Of a stretch of DNA of 64,000 nucleotides, positions 57,572-63,389 are shown in pieces; the stretch's first letter is position 1, and the number at the start of each line of letters is the position of its first letter. The position numbers and the translations under genes were made by a program. The DNA comes from a virus. The DNA lies in IMG/VR virus record IMGVR_UViG_3300006802_000087, positions 1 through 64,000 of that record, one strand, 5' to 3'. The notes beneath the pieces were generated by a model. It was not told where the DNA came from, searched no databases, and saw only the letters and a list, made by a program, of their open reading frames with translations.

Positions 57572-57577
57572 TATAAT
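57550..57577 (+). promoter_or_regulatory. Promoter of the 57613 gene
   Basis: TGTAAC 57550-57555, 16 nt, TATAAT 57572-57577; -35 within upstream coding sequence. Confidence 0.75.
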
Positions 57578-57612
57578 ATAACCACAACCAATCAACCAAA
57601 CATGGAGGCAAT

Positions 57613-57921
57613 ATGCCAAAACAAAACACACTCCCTAAATACTCAAATGATCCGAACTTTGTGGGATACCCATTCTTTTATGTTGTCGAAGACTATAAAT
57701 GTGAATGTCATGAATGTGCTACTGAATCCCGCGATGAAGGTAAGACAGTGACACCACATGTCAACTATGATGACCCACAACTCTATTGTTTCACATGCTC
57801 AGAACAAATTGAAGCTTCAAATGGTGCTCATGAAACTGATGAAGATGAAGACGACGGGAATGATGATGACTTCGTTCTTGAAGGTCGACGACTTCTCCGC
57901 GACCGATGCTTTTACATCTAA
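57613..57921 (+). CDS. Zinc-ribbon-like acidic protein
   Basis: 102 residues, SD TGGAGG. YKCECHECATE and LYCFTCSEQIE give paired Cys knuckles spaced for one zinc, then an acidic tail (ETDEDEDDGNDDD). Could bind a host protein or RNA polymerase; unknown. Confidence 0.72.
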   Translation: MPKQNTLPKYSNDPNFVGYPFFYVVEDYKCECHECATESRDEGKTVTPHVNYDDPQLYCFTCSEQIEASNGAHETDEDEDDGNDDDFVLEGRRLLRDRCFYI

Positions 57922-57923
57922 AA

Positions 57924-57951
57924 TGTAACACTGACACACATAGTGTATAAT
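57924..57951 (+). promoter_or_regulatory. Promoter of the 57982 gene
   Basis: TGTAAC 57924-57929, 16 nt, TATAAT 57946-57951. The spacer is the same as that of 58679. Confidence 0.76.
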
Positions 57952-57981
57952 ATAAAAGAACCAATCAACCAAGGAAATAAT

Positions 57982-58464
57982 ATGACAAAAAAACTTAAAA
58001 CACCTGATGTATACTATCGAGTTCGATTAGCATGCCCAGGTCGAAACCTGGCAATAGAATATATCGATGGTACTGATGAAGCTGCCGGCAGGTATTATGA
58101 GACATGGCGACTTATCGACTTGGATACAGGTGAAGTATTCGCAAAGGATGTCGTTCCACACGAAGTATTGTCCGTTGCATCTGAAATGACTAGTCAAAGC
58201 TCATATGAGAATATCACAGGAGAGTTTGAATATATTCGCGAAGCCAGACAATACCGTTTATTCAAAGATCTACCTCTCAAAGAGCGAATGAAGTATATCC
58301 TGTCACATGCTCAAGACTTAGAGAAAGACTTCAACAATGACGGTATTGATGCTGATCCGATCGAAGTAGCAACACAAGAAATGAACGATATGTATAATGA
58401 AACCCCGTGCTTCTATCATGACTCTGAAAAGAATGAATGGGTCTTAGATACAGACATGTACTAG
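57982..58464 (+). CDS. Hypothetical acidic protein
   Basis: 160 residues from ATG 57982 (AAGGAAA). PDVYYRVRLACPGRNLAIEYID, WRLIDLDTGEVFAKDVV then helices (LKERMKYILSHAQDLEKDF). Unrecognised. Confidence 0.7.
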   Translation: MTKKLKTPDVYYRVRLACPGRNLAIEYIDGTDEAAGRYYETWRLIDLDTGEVFAKDVVPHEVLSVASEMTSQSSYENITGEFEYIREARQYRLFKDLPLKERMKYILSHAQDLEKDFNNDGIDADPIEVATQEMNDMYNETPCFYHDSEKNEWVLDTDMY

Positions 58465-58473
58465 AGGTGATGA

Positions 58474-58683
58474 ATGAATACAAAAAACTATACATTGCGA
58501 TGGCTCTTTCATGGTAAAGAACCACAGTCCCATGAAATGGCGAATGCCACACTCCAGTCAGTACAAACTTATATCAACATCCTCAAAGGCTGGGGTTGCA
58601 TGCACTTCAAGTTAGTTGATGACACCGGGCATGAATATGAGATCTCGAGAATGGGCACAATAAAGGCATTACAAAATGTGTAA
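58474..58683 (+). CDS. Small hypothetical protein
   Basis: 69 residues; GAGGTGATGA upstream. YTLRWLFHGKEPQSHEMANATLQSVQTYINILKGWG. Ends NV-stop in the next -35 box. Confidence 0.66.
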   Translation: MNTKNYTLRWLFHGKEPQSHEMANATLQSVQTYINILKGWGCMHFKLVDDTGHEYEISRMGTIKALQNV

Positions 58684-58706
58684 CACTGACACACATAGTG
58701 TATAAT
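58679..58706 (+). promoter_or_regulatory. Promoter of the 58733 gene
   Basis: TGTAAC 58679-58684, 16 nt, TATAAT 58701-58706; identical to 57924 throughout and into the leader, a recent duplication. Confidence 0.76.
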
Positions 58707-58732
58707 ATAAAAGAACCAACCAAGGAGACACA

Positions 58733-58924
58733 ATGCCAAACATTCAAGAAACACCTAGGACATTCAAGGATGTCAAAGTAGGCGAAAACTTTTTGATGAG
58801 TGACGGTAAGTATACAAAACAGAGCTCGAGAACAGCAACAAGCTGGCGATCGGGTGGAACGATATATATCACTTCAAGTCAAAAGATTCGACAAGTAAAA
58901 CATTCATGGGGATGGGGAGTTTAA
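58733..58924 (+). CDS. Small hypothetical protein
   Basis: 63 residues, SD AAGGAG. RTFKDVKVGENFLMSDGKYTKQSSRTATS resembles a small barrel seen in phages (F-x-D-V-x-x-G-x-x-F). Followed after 1 bp by a related-looking protein. Confidence 0.68.
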   Translation: MPNIQETPRTFKDVKVGENFLMSDGKYTKQSSRTATSWRSGGTIYITSSQKIRQVKHSWGWGV

Positions 58925-58925
58925 T

Positions 58926-59150
58926 ATGAAAATAACAGTAGACAAAACATACAAAGTTGGTGACACAGTACGGTATGAGACTTTCACTGGAGAATTGAGG
59001 ACTGTCAAAGTTACTGAAAAGGATGATGAGATCAAGAACAGCCGAGCAGGTTTTAGTGGCACTGATGTGCACACCCTTCAATCGGTCTGGGGACTAAACG
59101 ATCAAATACTCAGAGTATATTGTCAAGAACAAAAACGCTGGAAAATGTAA
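58926..59150 (+). CDS. Small hypothetical barrel-like protein
   Basis: 74 residues. DKTYKVGDTVRYETFTGELRTVKVTEKDDEIKNSRAGFSG. SH3-like strands. Ends KM-stop in the next -35 box. Confidence 0.66.
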   Translation: MKITVDKTYKVGDTVRYETFTGELRTVKVTEKDDEIKNSRAGFSGTDVHTLQSVWGLNDQILRVYCQEQKRWKM

Positions 59151-59173
59151 CATTGTCACACACTGTGTATACT
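59146..59173 (+). promoter_or_regulatory. Promoter of the 59205 pair
   Basis: TGTAAC 59146-59151, 16 nt, TATACT 59168-59173. Confidence 0.7.
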
Positions 59174-59204
59174 ATATCCATAACCAACCAACCAAGGAAA
59201 CACA

Positions 59205-59555
59205 ATGAGATACTTCTCACTTGATTACCGTTCACCTCCATCTGGAATGGGTCAAATTATCGACAGTACACAATACAAGAGGGTCGGAGACAAATGGAAC
59301 ATGATCTTGGTAGACTATGGAGATAATCCGCATGAAGATCCAACCTATACTCAGACCAAGTACTTTCACTCTGAGCAAGCAGCACAAGAAGGGTGGCCAG
59401 GCCCAATCATACCAGAGATCATCCAGTATCTCCGTGATCAAGGGGTCACTCATGTACATGACGCGGAGCTCTCATATGACTTTTTTGCAACAGGTGAGTT
59501 CGGTTACTTCCCGATCGACCAATGGGCCGAGATCATGATGAACATGTTCAAATAA
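59205..59555 (+). CDS. YRSPPSG-family protein, copy 1
   Basis: 116 residues, SD AAGGAA. RYFSLDYRSPPSGMGQI at the start, YLRDQGVTHVHDAEL and a C-terminal FPIDQWAEI helix line up with the next gene, so the two are tandem duplicates. Function unknown. Confidence 0.72.
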   Translation: MRYFSLDYRSPPSGMGQIIDSTQYKRVGDKWNMILVDYGDNPHEDPTYTQTKYFHSEQAAQEGWPGPIIPEIIQYLRDQGVTHVHDAELSYDFFATGEFGYFPIDQWAEIMMNMFK

Positions 59556-59587
59556 ACAAGCAAAATCGCTTAATCACAGGAGTCTAC

Positions 59588-59938
59588 ATGTCAAATCTAG
59601 ATAAACTTACTTACTTCTCAATCGATTATCGATCACCACCCAGCGGATTAGGTCAGATTGTTTTCCCGGGTGGGAGTGATAAACCTGCTGATCTCGTTCT
59701 TGTCACTTATAAAGGCAATGGTGATGTTGCAAATCCGTTTTACAAAGCCACCCAGCACTTTCCTGAAGATCTGTTCGAAGAGGGCGGCAGAGAGTGGCTA
59801 GCTGAAAAGCTTCTTGGCTATGGTGTCACTCATGTTTATGATCCAGAACTGGGAGACCAGTGGGGAATGTCTCAGCATCTTGGCGAGCATTACTATCCCA
59901 TTGCGATCTGGTTTAACCGAACCTTTGGTGCATTATAA
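59588..59938 (+). CDS. YRSPPSG-family protein, copy 2
   Basis: 116 residues from ATG 59588 (CAGGAG). TYFSIDYRSPPSGLGQIVFPG, LLGYGVTHVYDPELG, YYPIAIWFNRTF: same length and layout as copy 1. No promoter of its own, so it depends on the one at 59146. Confidence 0.72.
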   Translation: MSNLDKLTYFSIDYRSPPSGLGQIVFPGGSDKPADLVLVTYKGNGDVANPFYKATQHFPEDLFEEGGREWLAEKLLGYGVTHVYDPELGDQWGMSQHLGEHYYPIAIWFNRTFGAL

Positions 59939-59940
59939 AA

Positions 59941-59968
59941 TGTAACACCACAAAACCGGTAGTATAAT
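59941..59968 (+). promoter_or_regulatory. Promoter of the 59993 gene
   Basis: TGTAAC 59941-59946, 16 nt, TATAAT 59963-59968. Confidence 0.75.
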
Positions 59969-59992
59969 ATAACCATAACCCACGGAGGCACC

Positions 59993-60322
59993 ATGAAAAC
60001 TTACATATTCCCCACACTCAATACTCAGGCAATCACAAGAAATGTTAATGAGATCCTCTCTGATGCTGAGTCATCTGTTCGAACTCGAACTTTTGGCGAC
60101 TTACTCGTGGCGGCACAGATTGCCAAGAAAGAAGCAGACAAGTGGTTGTCACCCGAGTCATTGATCGCTAATGAGGGACTTGCTTCTCACTTCATATCTA
60201 GAGATTGGGCAAATCTGCAACAGATCTCAGATGTTTTACACCACTTCTTGCTGACAGGTGAAGTTTCTATCAAGGCAATGGATCAAGAAGACATTGATAA
60301 AGAACTGAAACGCTTACACTAA
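59993..60322 (+). CDS. Helical hypothetical protein
   Basis: 109 residues, SD CGGAGG. All-helical: FGDLLVAAQIAKKEADKWL, WANLQQISDVLHHFLLTGEV. Unrecognised. Confidence 0.68.
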   Translation: MKTYIFPTLNTQAITRNVNEILSDAESSVRTRTFGDLLVAAQIAKKEADKWLSPESLIANEGLASHFISRDWANLQQISDVLHHFLLTGEVSIKAMDQEDIDKELKRLH

Positions 60323-60324
60323 AA

Positions 60325-60352
60325 TGTAACACCACAAAACTAACAGTATAAT
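60325..60352 (+). promoter_or_regulatory. Promoter of the 60383 gene
   Basis: TGTAAC 60325-60330, 16 nt, TATAAT 60347-60352. Confidence 0.75.
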
Positions 60353-60382
60353 ATAAAAGAACCAACAACCACCGGAGGCAAT

Positions 60383-60943
60383 ATGCCAGAGCTTCACACA
60401 ATCAAAACATTCACATTCTCAGAACTTCCAGAAGACATTCGACAAGAAGTCATTGAAGCCTACGAGGTGCCTGATAACTGGGACGAATGGGTTATCGATG
60501 CAATCAACGAAGAAGCTGCTGAGCTCGGTATCGAAAACTTCGACTTCCAATACTCAGGCTTTTGGTCTCAAGGCGACGGAGCTTCTTTCACCGGCACATT
60601 ATCAACAGAACTCCTGACTTCGCTTTTGAAAGAGGAAGTCAATGAAGAACTCAGTTTCAATATAACTACATGCACGGCTCAAATCGACCGCAAGTCATAC
60701 CCACATTATGTACATGAAAACATGGTCTATGCTAGTTTCGACAGTGGAGATGAGCCTGTCACAGACGAAGACCGTGATGCTATTCTCACAGCATTGGAAG
60801 CATGGAAGAATGCATTATGCTCCAAATGGTATCGGCAACTTCGAGAATCATATGACGCAGAATATGAAGAAGAGAGAATCGCTGAAGAGTTTGAAGGCAC
60901 TCGTTTTCTGAGAAATGGTAAGGTATTCGACTTTAACTTTTAG
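60383..60943 (+). CDS. FSGFW-family phage protein, copy 2
   Basis: 186 residues, SD CGGAGG. FTFSELPEDIRQEVIEAYE, WVIDAINEEAAELGIENFDFQYSGFWSQGDGASFTGTLS and a C-terminal RNGKVFDFNF. Carries the canonical SGFWSQGDGASF core lost in the 50299 copy. Highly acidic. Known widely in phages but without assigned function. Confidence 0.78.
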   Translation: MPELHTIKTFTFSELPEDIRQEVIEAYEVPDNWDEWVIDAINEEAAELGIENFDFQYSGFWSQGDGASFTGTLSTELLTSLLKEEVNEELSFNITTCTAQIDRKSYPHYVHENMVYASFDSGDEPVTDEDRDAILTALEAWKNALCSKWYRQLRESYDAEYEEERIAEEFEGTRFLRNGKVFDFNF

Positions 60944-60947
60944 TTAG

Positions 60948-61042
60948 ACTCCGTGGTTGGAGTGGTGGCAGTATTCGCTCATTGATCAGCGGCTGCAACC
61001 ACGGTGACACAGGTGGTAACTGTGGCAGGAAAGAGGTGGGTA
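60948..61042 (+). ncRNA. Structured RNA element, copy C
   Basis: ACTCCGTGGTTGG, then P1 GCAG (60968-60971) with CTGC (60993-60996), internal TATT, inner stem CGCT (60976-60979) with AGCG (60988-60991). P2 is CACAG (61008-61012), loop GTGGTAA, CTGTG (61020-61024). It ends GAGGTGGGTAACC. CCGTGGTTG (60951-60959) can alternatively pair with CAACCACGG (60996-61004), which A and B cannot do. Confidence 0.7.
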
Positions 61043-61064
61043 ACCAACCAAGGCTAACAAAAAA

Positions 61065-61092
61065 TGTAACACCACACAACTGGTGGTATAAT
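61065..61092 (+). promoter_or_regulatory. Promoter of the 61124 gene
   Basis: TGTAAC 61065-61070, 16 nt, TATAAT 61087-61092. Confidence 0.75.
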
Positions 61093-61123
61093 ATAAAAGT
61101 AACCAACCAACAAGGAGTTCAAC

Positions 61124-61363
61124 ATGAAAGTTAAGTTTCATATCAGAGTTTACACAAACCCAGGTGGTCCCCGTGCGCATTGGAAAGATCAGGAGTTTGA
61201 AGATGTGGATCACATCGGAACAGTGGTCGGAAAACGAAGAGTTCGAGAAGACTATTGGACTCGGTTCGACTATGAAGTTGAGTATCAAACTGAGGACGGT
61301 AAAACTTTATACCGATGGGTACCCGACTACAATGTTGTAAAGATCGACGAAGCAAATGTGTAA
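61124..61363 (+). CDS. Small beta-rich protein
   Basis: 79 residues, SD AAGGAG. KVKFHIRVYTNPGGPRAHWKDQEFEDVDHIGTVVGKRR then DYEVEYQTEDGKTLYRWVPD. Unrecognised. Confidence 0.66.
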   Translation: MKVKFHIRVYTNPGGPRAHWKDQEFEDVDHIGTVVGKRRVREDYWTRFDYEVEYQTEDGKTLYRWVPDYNVVKIDEANV

Positions 61364-61386
61364 CCACACAAAACAGTTAGTATAAT
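61359..61386 (+). promoter_or_regulatory. Promoter of the 61417 gene
   Basis: TGTAAC 61359-61364 (contains the upstream stop), 16 nt, TATAAT 61381-61386. Confidence 0.75.
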
Positions 61387-61416
61387 ATAACCACAACCAA
61401 CCAAACAGGAGTTCAT

Positions 61417-61623
61417 ATGAACATATACAGCAACATTCTCAACCGTTACTTCGATTACAAAGGCCAAGCTTGGCAAGTTATCGGACATTGTGAAGACAGA
61501 TACGGGCAGACTTTTCGAAAGGTGATCAACATGAAAACAGCAGAGGAAATATACCTAGGCTACGAAGAGTTTTGGAAGGTGACACCCCGAGGCTACTCAC
61601 ACAACGGAAATGTAACAGCATAA
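61417..61623 (+). CDS. Small SH3-like protein
   Basis: 68 residues, SD CAGGAG. LNRYFDYKGQAWQVIGHCEDRYGQTFRKVINMKTAEEIYLG. Its final codons GNVTA are the next promoter's -35. Confidence 0.66.
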   Translation: MNIYSNILNRYFDYKGQAWQVIGHCEDRYGQTFRKVINMKTAEEIYLGYEEFWKVTPRGYSHNGNVTA

Positions 61624-61638
61624 AACCAATAGTATAAT
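61611..61638 (+). promoter_or_regulatory. Promoter of the 61669 gene
   Basis: TGTAAC 61611-61616, 16 nt, TATAAT 61633-61638; -35 read in frame as coding sequence. Confidence 0.75.
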
Positions 61639-61668
61639 ATAACCACAAAAACTAACCAAGGAAATAAT

Positions 61669-61923
61669 ATGATTATCACACTATTAGCACACCATATCGA
61701 ATGGGACACCGACGGAAACAATGATGTTGCGCGATCACTGCCGTCTAAGGTAGCAGTTGAAGTCGACTTAGTCGAAGATTCCGAAGCAGGATCGATTAAT
61801 GACCAGATCTGCAACCAGTTATCAGACTTAGTCGGCTTCTGTGTTTTGGACTACAAACTGGAAGGATACTCAGCTGAGGCTGATTATGCTCTTCAAATGA
61901 CCGGCACAAAATCGGAAGCATAA
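61669..61923 (+). CDS. Hypothetical protein
   Basis: 84 residues, SD AAGGAAA. SLPSKVAVEVDLVEDSEAGSINDQICNQLSDLVGFCVLDYKLEG. Unrecognised. The next gene has no promoter of its own. Confidence 0.66.
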   Translation: MIITLLAHHIEWDTDGNNDVARSLPSKVAVEVDLVEDSEAGSINDQICNQLSDLVGFCVLDYKLEGYSAEADYALQMTGTKSEA

Positions 61924-61959
61924 TAAAACCATAACCAATCAACCAATACAGGAGGCAAT

Positions 61960-62208
61960 ATGCCAAAATACCAAGGACACAAAAACTGGAACCACTGGAA
62001 CATCGAACTCTGGATCAGCAATGAATATGATGTTTACAAACGAGTTCAATACCTTCTCGGCCGCAAACATATCTCAAAGAACGAGATCGCATCAGTCTTG
62101 TTAGGAGAGCTCCGCAATCGCTGGGGTGAGACAACACCAGACGGAGCACCTCTCACATACACAGGGATCCGAGCACACTTGACCGGTGTCGACCGCGACG
62201 ACTACTAA
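61960..62208 (+). CDS. KNWNHWN-family small phage protein
   Basis: 82 residues, SD AGGAGG. HKNWNHWNIELWISNEYDVYKRVQYLLGRKH, GAPLTYTGIRAHLTGV. I recognise the KNWNHWN opening and YT-x-x-I/V-R end as a common small phage family of unknown role. Confidence 0.75.
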   Translation: MPKYQGHKNWNHWNIELWISNEYDVYKRVQYLLGRKHISKNEIASVLLGELRNRWGETTPDGAPLTYTGIRAHLTGVDRDDY

Positions 62209-62217
62209 TACAAAAAG

Positions 62218-62245
62218 TGTAACACCACAAAACCAATAGTATAAT
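62218..62245 (+). promoter_or_regulatory. Promoter of the 62287 gene
   Basis: TGTAAC 62218-62223, 16 nt, TATAAT 62240-62245. Confidence 0.75.
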
Positions 62246-62286
62246 ATAAAAGAACCAACAACAACCAACACCCAAAAGGAGTCATT

Positions 62287-62472
62287 ATGACTACAACAAT
62301 CAGTATCAAAACAGGAAACTACGTGAAGTCTATTCAGTCAAGAGAGGCAGTCTATCGAATCAAAGCCGTAACAGCTGACACTGTCACCCTCAAGAGAGTT
62401 AACGGTCGCCTTAACGGTGAGTATGAAGTTCCTCGATCGACCTTCTCTAAATACTTCCACGCAGCAGCATAA
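62287..62472 (+). CDS. Small hypothetical protein
   Basis: 61 residues, SD AAGGAG. TISIKTGNYVKSIQSREAVYRIKAVTADTVTLKRVNGRLNG: small barrel. Unrecognised. Confidence 0.66.
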   Translation: MTTTISIKTGNYVKSIQSREAVYRIKAVTADTVTLKRVNGRLNGEYEVPRSTFSKYFHAAA

Positions 62473-62480
62473 GAGTTCAC

Positions 62481-62660
62481 ATGAGTCAGGAAAGAGCAAT
62501 CATCATTGAGGTCGAGTCCCTCCTCCACGAGGGACAATCACCGGCTGTCATAAAGAGAGCAATAGAAAAGAAATACATCAAGAGCTTCTCCCAAAAAGAC
62601 TGGGAGCGCATCATGATCCAGGCACAGCTAAGAAGAGCATTCACACGGCCAGTACCATAA
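62481..62660 (+). CDS. 59-residue helical protein
   Basis: ATG 62481, 8 bp after the previous stop; GAG upstream. VESLLHEGQSPAVIKRAIEKKYIKSFSQKDWERIMIQAQLRRAF is fully helical. Unrecognised. Confidence 0.6.
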   Translation: MSQERAIIIEVESLLHEGQSPAVIKRAIEKKYIKSFSQKDWERIMIQAQLRRAFTRPVP

Positions 62661-62678
62661 TGCAAAAGAACACCAAAG

Positions 62679-62706
62679 TGTAACAGAACAGAGCCAAGTA
62701 TATAAT
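62679..62706 (+). promoter_or_regulatory. Promoter of the 62731 gene
   Basis: TGTAAC 62679-62684, 16 nt, TATAAT 62701-62706. Confidence 0.74.
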
Positions 62707-62730
62707 ATATCTACAACCAAAGGAGACCGC

Positions 62731-62940
62731 ATGTTTATCAAACTCACAAAGGTAACACAAACAACAACAGGATACGGTGTGTCTCTCAAAGTAGACAGCA
62801 TCCAAACAGATATCTGGATCAACACCTCCCATATCATTACAATGTATATATCAGGCCTGACATATGTCAACACCACTCATGAGACGATCAAAGTGTTAGA
62901 GACACCTGAGCAGATCATTGCTCTCATGAGCGCCGAGTAG
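62731..62940 (+). CDS. Small hypothetical protein
   Basis: 69 residues, SD AAAGGAG. FIKLTKVTQTTTGYGVSLKVDSIQTDIWINTSHIITM is strand-rich; VLETPEQIIALM ends it. The pattern occurs in several phages as I recall. Confidence 0.68.
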   Translation: MFIKLTKVTQTTTGYGVSLKVDSIQTDIWINTSHIITMYISGLTYVNTTHETIKVLETPEQIIALMSAE

Positions 62941-62953
62941 GAGAGAGGTAACC

Positions 62954-63163
62954 ATGACAGGAAGAGTCATCTACAGATTCGCAAGAGAGATCCTCCGAGA
63001 GCCACTCATCCTCGCTCGGGTATCACTGCGCCAGGAGTATCACTATACTCGACAACTTTTAAGGCAGCGACTGCGCCGCTGTGGCCGTATGGCCACAGTC
63101 AGGGAGGTGCTGAGTCGGCATGTGGAGAATGCAGAGACTCGGGACAAGGGCATATTCTTTTAA
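62954..63163 (+). CDS. Arginine-rich small protein
   Basis: 69 residues, SD AGGAGAG. REILREPLILARVSLRQEYHYTRQLLRQRLRRCGRM. A strongly basic helical protein that could bind nucleic acid. Its arginine-helix is not preceded by (L/I)xE in tag spacing, so I do not count it as tagged. Confidence 0.65.
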   Translation: MTGRVIYRFAREILREPLILARVSLRQEYHYTRQLLRQRLRRCGRMATVREVLSRHVENAETRDKGIFF

Positions 63164-63327
63164 CTCCTCTGTGCGGGGTGGGAAATGATAATCATTATCA
63201 ATTGGGTTCGGACTAAGTGCGCGAGATGAAAGTGAGTTATTCGATCGACTTGACTTAAACATACGAACGACCGACAGCACTTTTATGAACTCTCCCCGGG
63301 GCGGGTTGCCGCAAATCCTCACAAAAA
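63164..63327 (+). other. Non-coding region upstream of the second RadA-like gene
   Basis: No open frame with an SD. It holds a Fur-box-like palindrome (63184-63202), a possible AAGTGC/GCACTT pairing (about 63214-63288) and a CCCCGGGG palindrome near 63296. The opening AACTCC...GGGGTGGG recalls the start and end motifs of the A/B/C RNA elements but lacks their stems. Confidence 0.5.
63184..63202 (+). promoter_or_regulatory. Fur-box-like operator
   Basis: AATGATAATCATTATCAAT matches the 19-bp inverted-repeat Fur consensus of vibrios and enterics (AATGATAATNATTATCATT) at 18 of 19 positions. It contains a perfect 7-1-7 palindrome TGATAATCATTATCA at 63186-63200. The nearest clear promoter is about 125 bp downstream. 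Confidence 0.6.
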
Positions 63328-63355
63328 TGTAACGGCTCTTCACACCCTGTATAAT
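63328..63355 (+). promoter_or_regulatory. Promoter of the second RadA-like gene
   Basis: TGTAAC 63328-63333, 16 nt, TATAAT 63350-63355; the -35 hexamer lies just after GC-rich sequence. Confidence 0.75.
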
Positions 63356-63389
63356 ATAATCACAACCCATCCAACCAAGGACAACAACC

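Noticed and set aside
62954-63163. Arginine-rich protein as a further tagged protein
   Set aside because: Basic helix composition is similar, but the order of residues and the (L/I)xE position do not match the tag consensus.
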